Below, piece by piece: positions 7,602 through 16,089 of a stretch of DNA of 37,148 nt. The notes beneath the pieces were generated by a model. The model ran no database searches. It saw nothing but the letters and a program-made list of their open reading frames with translations, and was not told where the DNA came from. Within the stretch, counting starts at the first letter, position 1, and the number at the start of each line of letters is the position of its first letter. Position numbers and translations under genes: made by a program. Source of the stretch: Arthrobacter silvisoli. GTDB lineage: Bacteria; Actinomycetota; Actinomycetes; Actinomycetales; Micrococcaceae. The DNA is taken from NCBI RefSeq assembly GCF_003369445.1, contig NZ_QRCU01000033.1, positions 1 through 37,148 of the forward strand. The letters are read 5' to 3'.

Positions 7602-9035
7602 ATGGCCCTGCTGGAGCTGCTTCCGAAGCATCTGTTCACCACCCGGGGCTGGGGCCTGCTGGCCGCCGGCACGGCTTCATTGCTTCTTGCCCAGATCATG
7701 GGCCGCCGCGACCTGCTGGCACTGGGCATCCTGCTCATCGTCCTGCCGCTGGTTTCGCTGGCCGGAGTGCGCGTCCTCAAGCCGCGGTTCCAAGTGTTCC
7801 GGGATTTCACGCCACCCACAGTGGAGACGTCCTCGACGGCGACCGTCCGCCTTGCGGTGGCCCGCACCGGCAGTTCGAACGCCCCGGTGATCATGCAGGA
7901 GCAGCTGCCGCCGCGCTTCGGCGAACCGCCGGCGTTCCGTTTCCCCGCCCGCTCCGCGAGCGGTGGCACGAGCCGCTACGAGTACCATCTGCGCTCGGGC
8001 CGGCGGGGCCAGTTCAAGATCGGTCCGGTGACCGCCGAGTTCTGTGATCCCTTCGGCCTGTCCCTGCACCGGCACACGATCGACGACGGCGAGCTGCTCA
8101 CGGTGACGCCGGCCGCCGTCGAACTCCCGGCAACCGGGCTGGCCGGCGCGCGCGGCAACGACGGCGTCACGGCTACACGCATCCAGGCCAACCCGAGTGA
8201 CGACGACGTCATGACCCGTGAGTACCGGCATGGCGACCCCATGCGCCGGGTCCACTGGGCAGCGACGGCCCACCACGGCGAGCTGATGGTGCGGCAGGAG
8301 GAATCGGTCACCACTCCCGAGGCGACCATCATCATGGACCACCGGTATTCCTTGTTCGCCACCGGTCCGGGGTCCCGCTTCCCGGCAGGCCATGACGATT
8401 CCTTCGAACTGCTCAGCAGCGACAGCTTCGAATGGGCCGTAACCGCGGCCATGTCCATCAGCGCCCACCTCGCCGAACGCAACTACTCCCTGCGGTTCCT
8501 GGACGCCGCCGGGTACCCGGCATTCCGCGGCTCGCATTCGGCCCCGTTCCCCGATGCGGAGGAGTACAGCGGCTCCGGCGGCCTGCAGTCCATCAGCGAA
8601 AGCCTGGCCGCCATCCAGCTGGACGGCCCGCGGCACCTGCACGTCGAGGGCAAGCGCGGCGATGCCCGGGGCGGCGACGGCGGAAATCCCGACGGCGGCG
8701 AGGCGGCATTCGATGACCACCTCATGGACAAGCTCGCGGCCCACCGCCTCCGTGGCCCGGTGCTGGCCCTGCTCGGTTCGCTCGGCGAGGCCGAGGCGAG
8801 GGCGCTTGCCCCGGCGGCCGCGTACGGCGCCAATGCCTTCGCCCTGCTGGTCACCGAGCATCCGCGAAGCGTCCAGTCCGCCGTGGACGCGCTCCGCCAG
8901 GGCGGCTGGCGTGCCCTCGCCGTGACTCCGCGAACACAACTGGCTGCGGCCTGGTCCGCCTTCGATCAGGGGGAGATCATGGCGGCGGCCACTGCCGCGA
9001 TGGACGTGCGGCGCGGAGCGGCGGTGCCGCGATGA
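7602..9035 (+). CDS. DUF58 domain membrane protein
   Basis: The protein has 477 residues with two closely spaced N-terminal membrane segments at about 12-55 and an extracytoplasmic or cytoplasmic beta-rich region. The DUF58 hallmark YRHGDPMRRVHWAATAHHGE lies at about 207-226. The C-terminal half resembles a von Willebrand-like fold in DUF58 proteins generally (family knowledge). A strong AGGAG lies 6 bases before the ATG. The stop overlaps the next start as ATGA at 9032-9035. MoxR-DUF58-transglutaminase sets are common and are proposed to assemble or control surface complexes; the exact function is not established. Confidence 0.93.
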   Translation: MALLELLPKHLFTTRGWGLLAAGTASLLLAQIMGRRDLLALGILLIVLPLVSLAGVRVLKPRFQVFRDFTPPTVETSSTATVRLAVARTGSSNAPVIMQEQLPPRFGEPPAFRFPARSASGGTSRYEYHLRSGRRGQFKIGPVTAEFCDPFGLSLHRHTIDDGELLTVTPAAVELPATGLAGARGNDGVTATRIQANPSDDDVMTREYRHGDPMRRVHWAATAHHGELMVRQEESVTTPEATIIMDHRYSLFATGPGSRFPAGHDDSFELLSSDSFEWAVTAAMSISAHLAERNYSLRFLDAAGYPAFRGSHSAPFPDAEEYSGSGGLQSISESLAAIQLDGPRHLHVEGKRGDARGGDGGNPDGGEAAFDDHLMDKLAAHRLRGPVLALLGSLGEAEARALAPAAAYGANAFALLVTEHPRSVQSAVDALRQGGWRALAVTPRTQLAAAWSAFDQGEIMAAATAAMDVRRGAAVPR

Positions 9036-9086
9036 GTGCACAGCGCGGCGGTGCCGCGATGAGTGCACAGCGCAGCGGTGCCGCGA
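9021..9086 (+). repeat. 27-bp tandem duplication over a translation start
   Basis: Two 27-bp copies (9021-9047 and 9048-9074) differ only at the last base, followed by a 12-bp partial copy (9075-9086). Each full copy carries a GCGATGAGT with an in-frame ATG (9032 and 9059), so the start site of the transglutaminase gene is duplicated and the N-terminus reads MSAQRGGAA-MSAQRSGAA. Confidence 0.95.
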
Positions 9087-11533
9087 GGAGCAGCCTTGCA
9101 GCGCCTTCAAATCCGGCCCGGCCGCCCAAGGGATCGGCCGGCGCCTACCCCTGGGCCATGGCCGGGTCCATCGCGGTCGGGGTCATCGGCGCCTCACTGT
9201 CCCTCAACGGCGTCCTCCGCGGCTGGGCCTGGCTGTCCCCGGTCGCCGTCACCGTCGTCGTCGTGGTCCTCGCGATGGCGCTGCTGCGGACGCTGCGGGC
9301 GCCGGCGGCGCTCGTGCCCCTGGGCGGCTTCGCGGCCCTTGCGTTCATCCTGTGCGGCACCTTCCTGCGGAAGGAGAGCATCGCCGGCTTCATTCCCGGC
9401 CCGGCAAGCGTGAAGCAGGCCTTTGTCTTGTTTGACCGGGCCGGTGAGACGGTCTACGCGGAGTCGGCGCCGGTGGCTCCGAACACCGGAATCGTGCTGT
9501 TGAGCTGCCTGTGCCTGGGCCTCGTGGTGATCCTGATCGATTCGCTTGCCGTCCCGCTGGCGCTGCCTGCTACCTCCGGCCTGGGCCTGCTCGCGGTGCT
9601 CGTGGTCCCGGCCACGATCAAACCCCAAGGCGCCGGGCTGGCCGGTTTCATGGTGGCGGCGGCCGGCTTCATCCTGATCCTGGGTTGCGCCCAACGGTTC
9701 GCCCCGGACGACCGGCTCCAGTCAGGCGCCGGGCTCGGGCGAGGCCAGTTCCGGCGTTCCGTGGTGCTCGGCGGTGCCGCATTGGCCGTGGGCCTGGTCC
9801 TTCCGTTGGCCGTTCCGGGCTTCGACCAAGGTACGTTCCCGGTCGGGTCCCGCCTGAATCCCTGGGGGCCATCGAACGGGCTGAATCCGATGATCACCCT
9901 CGGGAACAGCCTGCGCACCCCCACCGGCGACGGCCGGATCACCTACGCCACAAGTTCCAGCGCGCCGGTCTACCTGCGATCGGTTACTATCGACCGTTTC
10001 GACGGGGAGAGCTGGGCGCCCGACGACCGGGACTCCAGCCGCCGGCTCGGCACCGGGCAGATCGTCCCCTCATACCGGCTCCCGGAGAACCTCGTCCGTG
10101 TACAGACCGTCATCGACACCGGCCAGTTCACCAGTCCATACCTGCCGGTCCCGTACTCGCCGGCCGCCGTCAACGGACTCAACGGCCGCTGGTCCTGGGA
10201 TCCGTTGACCCTGAGCATCATGGGAGAGGACGCCACGTCGCGGAACCAGCACTACACGGTGATCTCGGTCTTCCCGCAGATCACCGCGGCAGCCCTGAGC
10301 CAGGCCGGAACCACCTCCCCCGGTTCCGGCGAGCTTGCCGGGGAGTTCACCGAGGTCCCGGGCAACCTGCCGGAGATCGTCCGGAACACGGCGGGCACGC
10401 TGACCGCGGGGATCCAGAACAACTTCGCCAAGGCCCTTGCCATCCAGCGGTACCTGCGCTCTGCCGAGTTCACGTATTCGCTGCAGGCCCCGGTGCAGGG
10501 CGGCTACGACGGCAACGGCTTGTCCGTGCTGGCCGATTTCCTGCAGCAAAAGAGCGGGTATTGCGTGCATTTCGCCTCCGCCATGGCCGTCATGGCGCGG
10601 GTTTCGGGCATCCCCAGCAGGATCGCCGTCGGCTACGCACCCGGCCATCCCACCGGAAACTCCATCGCTGTAGGCGGCCGCGAGCCCCTGACCGAGTTCG
10701 CTGTGGACGCCCGGGACGCACACGCTTGGCCGGAGCTCTATTTCGAGGGCCTCGGCTGGGTGCCGTTCGAACCGACCCCTTCCCGGGGCTCCGTTCCGGA
10801 CTACGCCGCCGATGCCGTGACTCCGGGCGGCAGCGGCAGCAACCTGGACGAGGACGCCATCCCGATCCCGAACCAGACCGCCCAGCCCAACAGCCGCGCC
10901 CTTCCGGGTGCCCCGCTGCCCGGCACCGGCACAGGTGCCGGCACCGGAATTCCGCATTCGCTCCTCATCCTCGCCGGCGCCTTGTTTGCCGTGGCCCTGC
11001 TTGCCTCACCGCGGCTGCTCCGCGCGGGCATCCGGGCCCGCCGACTCAGGGGCTTCCGGGAGGCCGGCCAGGCAAGCGCTGCCGTCTCCCCTGCACTCGC
11101 CTGGGAAGAACTGCAGGACCTGGCCCGCGATTACGGCCACATCCCGCGAGCCAGCCAGACGCCCCGGCATTTCGCCATAGGGCTGCGTGAGTCCCTTCCG
11201 TCGGCAACCGCCGACGACGCCGGAATGCGGGCGGTGCGCGAGCTCACCGCCGACTTCGAGCGGCACCGTTACGGTCGCCCCGCGGACGGCACCCCCGGCG
11301 CCGGGGGGCAGCTCACCGCGGAGCGGCTGGCCGCGGTGCGGACGATGCTGCGCAGCGGAGGGTCCTGGCTGGTGCGCCTGCGCGCGGACTGGTTCCCGCC
11401 GTCGTTGTTGTCCCGCTGGTTCCGCACCGTGTCCGCGCCGTTCCGTTGGCTTGGCCGGGGCGTCGCACGCGCGGGCCGCTGGGCTTGGAACGTTGTCCGG
11501 AAGGCCGTACGCCGGCTGCGCCGCGGCAACTGA
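9032..11533 (+). CDS. TgpA-like transglutaminase membrane protein (DUF3488 + DUF4129)
   Basis: An 833-residue membrane protein. The N-terminal DUF3488/TgpA_N domain has about seven or eight membrane segments over residues 40-275. An external transglutaminase-like domain covers about 430-590, with the catalytic Cys511 in GYCVHFASAMA, His564 in DAHAWPELY, and the following acidic/aromatic GWVPFEPTPS. A Pro/Gly/Thr-rich linker, one more membrane segment near 642-660, and a cytoplasmic DUF4129 region around 690-760 follow, then a basic tail. The Cys-His pair suggests an active enzyme. It is coupled to DUF58 by ATGA; a second ATG at 9059 lies in a 27-bp duplication. A homologue in Pseudomonas (TgpA) is essential; substrates are unknown. 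Confidence 0.93.
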   Translation: MSAQRGGAAMSAQRSGAARSSLAAPSNPARPPKGSAGAYPWAMAGSIAVGVIGASLSLNGVLRGWAWLSPVAVTVVVVVLAMALLRTLRAPAALVPLGGFAALAFILCGTFLRKESIAGFIPGPASVKQAFVLFDRAGETVYAESAPVAPNTGIVLLSCLCLGLVVILIDSLAVPLALPATSGLGLLAVLVVPATIKPQGAGLAGFMVAAAGFILILGCAQRFAPDDRLQSGAGLGRGQFRRSVVLGGAALAVGLVLPLAVPGFDQGTFPVGSRLNPWGPSNGLNPMITLGNSLRTPTGDGRITYATSSSAPVYLRSVTIDRFDGESWAPDDRDSSRRLGTGQIVPSYRLPENLVRVQTVIDTGQFTSPYLPVPYSPAAVNGLNGRWSWDPLTLSIMGEDATSRNQHYTVISVFPQITAAALSQAGTTSPGSGELAGEFTEVPGNLPEIVRNTAGTLTAGIQNNFAKALAIQRYLRSAEFTYSLQAPVQGGYDGNGLSVLADFLQQKSGYCVHFASAMAVMARVSGIPSRIAVGYAPGHPTGNSIAVGGREPLTEFAVDARDAHAWPELYFEGLGWVPFEPTPSRGSVPDYAADAVTPGGSGSNLDEDAIPIPNQTAQPNSRALPGAPLPGTGTGAGTGIPHSLLILAGALFAVALLASPRLLRAGIRARRLRGFREAGQASAAVSPALAWEELQDLARDYGHIPRASQTPRHFAIGLRESLPSATADDAGMRAVRELTADFERHRYGRPADGTPGAGGQLTAERLAAVRTMLRSGGSWLVRLRADWFPPSLLSRWFRTVSAPFRWLGRGVARAGRWAWNVVRKAVRRLRRGN

Positions 11534-11559
11534 CTGGGCCTGGGAGGGAAGCCACACAG

Positions 11560-11603
11560 GGCGAGGGCCCGGTTCCGGTGTGTTCCGGAACCGGGCCCTC
11601 GCC
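11560..11603. terminator. Bidirectional terminator between tgpA-like gene and gabD
   Basis: A perfect 19-bp inverted repeat (11560-11578 with 11585-11603) with a 6-base loop lies between two convergent stops. A T-rich TGTTGTTG follows on the plus strand. It can serve both genes. Confidence 0.85.
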
Positions 11604-11626
11604 TGTTGTTGCGTGGGGTTGGCTGT

Positions 11627-13108
11627 TTAGCCGGCGTACGGGTCGGCGATGCCGATGTACTGGGTGGTGGTGTATTCGGCGATGCCTTCGGCGCCGCCTT
11701 CACGGCCCAGGCCGGACTGCTTCACGCCGCCGAAGGGCGCCGCCGCGTTGGAGATGACACCGGCGTTGAAGCCGACCATGCCGAACTCGATCTGCTCGGC
11801 CACGCGGAACATGCGGGCGTAGTCGCGGGTGTAGAGGTAGGACGCCAGGCCGTACTCGCTTGCATTGGCCAGCTTGATGGCCTGCTCCTCGGTAGCGAAG
11901 GTGGTCACGGGGGCCACCGGGCCGAAGATCTCGGAGCCGAGGATGTCGGCGTCGTTCGGAACGTTCGCGAGGACCGTGGGCGCGTAGAAGTAGCCGTCGC
12001 CGTCCACGGGGCCGCCGCCGGTGGCGACCGTTGCGCCCTGGGCCACGGCAGCGGTGACCAGTGCGTGGACGTCGTCGCGGGCGCCGGAGTCGATCAGCGG
12101 GCCCACCTTGGACGTGTCTTCGGTGCCGCGGCCCGTGGTCAGGGCACCCATCGCGGCAGCGAACTTCGCGGTGAATTCGGCGGCCACGGACTCGTGGACC
12201 AGGAAGCGGTTGGCGGCGGTGCAGGCTTCGCCCATGTTGCGCATCTTGGCGGCCATGGCGCCTTCGACGGCCTTGTCCAGATCGGCGTCCTCGAACACGA
12301 TGAACGGTGCGTTGCCGCCCAGTTCCATGGAGGTGCGCAGCACGTTGTTGGCGGCGTCGGCGATGAGGCGCTTGCCCACGGGGGTGGAGCCGGTGAAGGA
12401 GACCTTGCGGAGGCGGGAGTCCTTCATGATCGGGCCGGAGATGGAGGACGCGCTCGAGGAGGATACTACGTTGACCACGCCGGCGGGCACGCCGGCTTCG
12501 GCCAGGGTTGCCACGAACAACTGGGTGGTCAGCGGGGTGAACTTGGCGGGCTTGATCACCATGGTGCAGCCGGCGGCGATGGCCGGGGCAACCTTGCGGG
12601 TGGCCATGGCGAGCGGGAAATTCCAGGGGGTGATTAGCAGGCAGGGACCGACGGGCTTGCGCTGGACGAGGATCTTGTTCTTGCCCTCGGGGGTGGTGAG
12701 GTAGCGGCCGTAGTCGCGCACGGTCTCCTCGGAGAACCAGCGGAGGAATTCGGCGCCGTAGGTGACTTCGCCGCGGGCCTCGGCCAGCGGCTTGCCCATT
12801 TCGAGGGTCATCAGGAGTGCGAAGTCCTCGGCACGTTCGGTGACAAGTTCGAAGGCGCGGCGGAGGATCTCGGCACGTTCGCGCGGGGCGGTGCGGGCCC
12901 AGGAAGCCTGGGCGGCGTCGGCCGCGTCCAGGGCGGCGAGGGCGTCCTCGCTGGTGGCGTCGGCGATGCTCAGGAGGACTTTGCCGGTGGCCGGGTCTTC
13001 GACATCGAAGGTCTTGCCGGTGGAGGCGTCGCGCCACTCGCCGTTGATGAACAGGCCGGTGGGAACCTTGGCGAGCAGTTCTGCTTCGCGTTCTGCGGTG
13101 ACAGTCAC
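11627..13108 (-). CDS. gabD: Succinate-semialdehyde dehydrogenase (NAD(P)+)
   Basis: An aldehyde dehydrogenase that oxidises succinate semialdehyde to succinate at the end of the GABA shunt. I take the GTG at 13108 as the start because GAAGGAG stands 5 bases before it; an upstream GTG at 13150 would add 14 residues. The 493-residue form has the ITPWNFPL motif, catalytic Glu262 in MELGGNAPF and nucleophile Cys296 in GEACTAANR, and closes with the PFGGVKQSGLGREGG motif typical of GabD. The cofactor loop reads KPAKFTP; lack of the usual Glu after KPA fits NADP+ use (inference). A dyad at 13145-13159 may regulate it. No GABA aminotransferase is nearby, so substrate specificity rests on family similarity. 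Confidence 0.9.
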   Translation of the reverse strand: MTVTAEREAELLAKVPTGLFINGEWRDASTGKTFDVEDPATGKVLLSIADATSEDALAALDAADAAQASWARTAPRERAEILRRAFELVTERAEDFALLMTLEMGKPLAEARGEVTYGAEFLRWFSEETVRDYGRYLTTPEGKNKILVQRKPVGPCLLITPWNFPLAMATRKVAPAIAAGCTMVIKPAKFTPLTTQLFVATLAEAGVPAGVVNVVSSSSASSISGPIMKDSRLRKVSFTGSTPVGKRLIADAANNVLRTSMELGGNAPFIVFEDADLDKAVEGAMAAKMRNMGEACTAANRFLVHESVAAEFTAKFAAAMGALTTGRGTEDTSKVGPLIDSGARDDVHALVTAAVAQGATVATGGGPVDGDGYFYAPTVLANVPNDADILGSEIFGPVAPVTTFATEEQAIKLANASEYGLASYLYTRDYARMFRVAEQIEFGMVGFNAGVISNAAAPFGGVKQSGLGREGGAEGIAEYTTTQYIGIADPYAG

Positions 13109-13144
13109 AGTGACTCCTTCGTCAGGCGGTGGATTGTGGAAATG

Positions 13145-13159
13145 CACCAACCCTTGGTG
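13145..13159. promoter_or_regulatory. Candidate operator upstream of gabD
   Basis: CACCAACCCTTGGTG is a perfect 6+3+6 dyad 37 bases before the GTG start. An AATAAT -10-like element lies just upstream on the minus strand (13173-13178), so the dyad would sit near the transcription start. Confidence 0.4.
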
Positions 13160-13299
13160 TTACGTGGGTCGCATTATTGCGGGGATTAACTGCCACGGTA
13201 CTGCCGGAATCAAAAAGGTGTCTACGCCTTCGCGCACTGCCGCTCCCGCCTGTCTCTGTGCACTTGCACAGCCCCGCCTACCGCGCCGGGAACACGGTC

Positions 13300-14244
13300 C
13301 TACCGCGCCGCGAGCACCGCAGAATACAGCTCGCGCTTGCTGATGCGGGCCTCCTCGGCCACGGCGGCCACGGCTTCCTTGAGCCGGATTCCCTGGGCCA
13401 CGAGCTCGTTGACGGCGGCCACGTGGTCCTCGGGGGTGCCGGGCGCCTTCTCGGGTGCGCCGTCCACCACCACTGCGATTTCCCCGCGGACCTCGTTGTT
13501 TTCTGCCCATTCCAGGAGTTCCTGGACGGTGCCGCGGAGGACTTCCTCGTAGGTCTTTGTCAGTTCCCGGCACACGGCGATCCTGCGCTCGGCGCCGAAG
13601 CGGTCGTGGAGGGCCCGGAGCATGGCTTCGAGCCGGTGCGGGGCTTCGAAGAACACCATGGTGCGGCGTTCGCCGTCAAGCTCCGCCAAACGGGAGGCGC
13701 GCTCCCCCGCCTTGCGCGGCAGGAAGCCTTCGAAGCAGAAGCGGTCGGTGGGCAGGCCCGAGAGGGCAAGGGCCGCCAGCACGGCCGACGGGCCAGGCAC
13801 TGCGGTGACGAACTGGCCTGCCGCCACGGCCGCCTCGACAAGGCGGAAGCCCGGGTCCGAGACGGCGGGCATGCCGGCGTCGCTCACCATCAGGATGGTC
13901 TTGCCCGCCTGGACCTGTTCGAGGAGGTCCGCCGTCTTGGTGGCCTCGTTGTGTTCGTGGTAGCTGATGACCCGGCCGGACACCTCGATGCCGAGGGCGT
14001 GCACCAGGCGGTGCAGCCGGCGGGTGTCCTCGGCGGCGATGACGTGCGCGGTCTGCAGCAGCTCGACCAGGCGGGTTGAGGCGTCGCCGACATTGCCGAT
14101 CGGCGTCGCGGCGAGCACGATCCGGCCGCCGCCCGGAACCACCGGCAGGACGCTGGTGTTCAGGGCGTCGTCCGCTGCGGTTTCCTGGAGGTTCTCCGGG
14201 GCGGAATCGACGACGTCGGCCTGGGGCTGTGCTTCTTCACTCAC
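13300..14244 (-). CDS. rsmI: 16S rRNA (cytidine(1402)-2'-O)-methyltransferase
   Basis: RsmI methylates the 2'-hydroxyl of C1402 in 16S rRNA and fine-tunes the decoding centre. The protein is a tetrapyrrole-methylase-fold enzyme: RIVLAATPIGNVGD near the N-terminus, AEDTRR, ISYHEHNE, the SAM-site MVSDAGMPAVSDPG, and TAVPGPSAVLAAL. The RsmI C-terminal helix ISKRELYSAVLA closes it. The open frame runs far upstream across the pmt gene, but homology starts only near 14160. I choose the GTG at 14244 (314 residues), which gives MSEEAQPQAD and a polar 30-residue leader. It is divergent from pmt, the same arrangement as in M. tuberculosis (Rv1003/Rv1002c). Confidence 0.93.
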   Translation of the reverse strand: MSEEAQPQADVVDSAPENLQETAADDALNTSVLPVVPGGGRIVLAATPIGNVGDASTRLVELLQTAHVIAAEDTRRLHRLVHALGIEVSGRVISYHEHNEATKTADLLEQVQAGKTILMVSDAGMPAVSDPGFRLVEAAVAAGQFVTAVPGPSAVLAALALSGLPTDRFCFEGFLPRKAGERASRLAELDGERRTMVFFEAPHRLEAMLRALHDRFGAERRIAVCRELTKTYEEVLRGTVQELLEWAENNEVRGEIAVVVDGAPEKAPGTPEDHVAAVNELVAQGIRLKEAVAAVAEEARISKRELYSAVLAAR

Positions 14245-14303
14245 CTGATCAAGCCTAGCTCCCAAGCTGGACTGATACGCCCTCTGGCCACAGCCGGCGG
14301 CGG

Positions 14304-14309
14304 TAGCAT
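14304..14309 (+). promoter_or_regulatory. -10 element for leaderless pmt
   Basis: TAGCAT is followed by 7 bases and then the GTG at 14317. The earlier in-frame ATG at 14308 lies inside this hexamer, so it cannot be the start if this is the promoter. Confidence 0.5.
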
Positions 14310-14316
14310 GGGGCAG

Positions 14317-15954
14317 GTGACAGAGACCTCCGTGCGCCCCGCCTCCCCGGCTTGGCTGGTGCGGCCCGCCGGAGCCTTCACCGCCGCGGCCCTCCGGGCC
14401 AGGCTGATCGGCGACATCCAGAGCTGGCGGGACTACCCGCCGTCGTTGCGTCTGTGGTTCTGGCTGATCCCCGCCGCTACCGCAGTGATCGCCGGAATCC
14501 TGCGCTTTGTCAGGCTGGACACCCCGCACAGCCTCGTGTTCGACGAGACCTATTACGTCAAGGACGCCTACTCCTACCTGCTGAGCGGCTACGAGCGGAA
14601 CTGGCCGCAGAAAGCCAACGACTCCTTCAAGGCCGGGCATCCTGTCCTGCCGCTGGACACTCCCGAGTATGTGGTGCATCCGCCCGTCGGCAAATGGATG
14701 ATCGCCTGGGGCATGGGTCTCTTCGGCCCGGACAACCCTTTCGGCTGGCGCTTCGCCGCCGCGCTGACGGGGACCCTGTCCGTCTTCCTGGTGGCGCTCA
14801 TTGCCCTGAAGCTTTTCCGCTCGCACGTGCTGGGCGGGGTGGCCGGGCTACTGCTCGCCATCGACGGCCACCATCTGGTCATGTCGCGAACGGCCATCCT
14901 CGATATCTTCCTGATGTTCTGGCTCCTCGCCGCCTTCGGCGCCCTGCTGCTGGATCGCGACGACGGGCGGCGCCGGCTTGCTACGCGGCTCGCCGCGGCT
15001 TACCGGGACAGCCCGCCGGCGGCGACGGCCCTGGTGGCCGGTCCGTTCCTCGGAATGCGGTGGTGGCGGCTCACAGCCGGCGTCTGCCTCGGCCTCGCGG
15101 TGGGCGTGAAGTGGTCGGCGCTGGCCTTCGTCGCGGTATTCGGCCTGCTGACCGTCCTCTGGGACATGAATGCGCGCAGAATCGCAGGGGTCCGCAGCTG
15201 GGCCAGCGCCGCGGTGCTCAAGGACGGGGTGCCGGCGTTCTTCACCATGATCCCGGTGGCAGCAGCCGTGTACCTTGCCACGTGGACCGGCTGGTTCCTC
15301 TCCAAGGACGCGTACTTCCGCGGCTGGGCCGAGAAGCAGCCGGCATCGTCCTGGGACTGGATTCCGGCGCCGCTCCGCTCGCTGGTCCACTACCACCAGG
15401 AAGCGTACAAGTTCCACCAGGGCCTGGGCGCCGACCACGCCTATGAGTCGAGTCCGTGGAGCTGGCTGGTGATGGGCCGGCCCACCTCCTTCTTCTACGA
15501 GTCCCCCAAGCTGGGCAGCGCCGGCTGCGAACTCCCGAGCTGCACCACGGCGGTCCTTTCCGTGGGCAACCCGGTGGTCTGGTGGGGAGCAACGGTCGCC
15601 TTGGCCGCTCTGTTGTTCTGGTGGGCAGGACGCCGCGACTGGCGCGCGGGAGCCATCCTCGCCGGGGTCGCCGCAGGCTACCTGCCGTGGTTCATGTACC
15701 CCGAGCGGACCATGTTCTTCTTCTACGCCCTGTCCTTCGAGCCGTTCCTCGTCCTTGCCCTGACGTACGGGCTGGGCCGGATCCTGGGCAAGCGCGCCGA
15801 CCCCCAGTGGCGGCGACTCTCCGGCATCTATCTGGTGGGTCTGGTGGTGGTACTGGCCGTGCTGGTTTCCGCCTACTTCTACCCCGTCTGGACAGCCGAG
15901 ACCATCAGCTACCAGGAATGGCGGATGCGCATGTGGATGCCGTCCTGGATCTAG
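14317..15954 (+). CDS. pmt: Protein O-mannosyltransferase (GT39)
   Basis: Transfers mannose from polyprenyl-phosphate mannose to Ser/Thr of secreted proteins as they cross the membrane. The 545-residue protein has a long cytoplasmic N-terminus, then about ten membrane segments. The first external loop has the conserved acidic pair Asp76-Glu77 in LVFDETYYVKDAYS, the PMT catalytic signature. Later LVHYHQEAYKFHQGL and ESSPWSWLVMGRP match the C-terminal PMT domain. The GTG at 14317 is preferred over the ATG at 14308 because of a TAGCAT -10 just upstream. It is divergent from rsmI and convergent with a Lit-like gene, with a large hairpin after its stop. Confidence 0.95.
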   Translation: MTETSVRPASPAWLVRPAGAFTAAALRARLIGDIQSWRDYPPSLRLWFWLIPAATAVIAGILRFVRLDTPHSLVFDETYYVKDAYSYLLSGYERNWPQKANDSFKAGHPVLPLDTPEYVVHPPVGKWMIAWGMGLFGPDNPFGWRFAAALTGTLSVFLVALIALKLFRSHVLGGVAGLLLAIDGHHLVMSRTAILDIFLMFWLLAAFGALLLDRDDGRRRLATRLAAAYRDSPPAATALVAGPFLGMRWWRLTAGVCLGLAVGVKWSALAFVAVFGLLTVLWDMNARRIAGVRSWASAAVLKDGVPAFFTMIPVAAAVYLATWTGWFLSKDAYFRGWAEKQPASSWDWIPAPLRSLVHYHQEAYKFHQGLGADHAYESSPWSWLVMGRPTSFFYESPKLGSAGCELPSCTTAVLSVGNPVVWWGATVALAALLFWWAGRRDWRAGAILAGVAAGYLPWFMYPERTMFFFYALSFEPFLVLALTYGLGRILGKRADPQWRRLSGIYLVGLVVVLAVLVSAYFYPVWTAETISYQEWRMRMWMPSWI

Positions 15955-15964
15955 CGCTCAACAG

Positions 15965-16025
15965 ATTGATCCTGCAGGTCCGGCAGCTTCACTTGCCCAG
16001 AAGCCGCCGGAACTGCAGGATCAAT
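15965..16025. terminator. Large inverted repeat after pmt
   Basis: The 23-base arms 15965-15987 and 16003-16025 pair with two mismatches (one is a G-U wobble on the minus-strand RNA) around a 15-base loop. It sits between convergent pmt and the Lit-like gene. No T tract follows, so termination is likely but not certain. The right arm overlaps the first 16-bp repeat. Confidence 0.6.
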
Positions 16026-16080
16026 GCCGGCCAGGATCAATGCCGGCCGGGTCCAATGCTGACCAAGACCAATGCCGGCG
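16017..16080. repeat. Four 16-bp tandem repeats
   Basis: Units start at 16017, 16033, 16049 and 16065. The first two are identical (AGGATCAATGCCGGCC); the third and fourth keep the CCAATGC core but have drifted. It lies in the convergent gap between pmt and the Lit-like gene. Confidence 0.9.
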
Positions 16081-16089
16081 CCGGTTTCG

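Noticed and set aside
13207..13240. Intrinsic terminator for rsmI
   Set aside because: A TTTTT run is present on the minus strand, but the stem before it is only 5 bp with a wobble and is separated by several bases.
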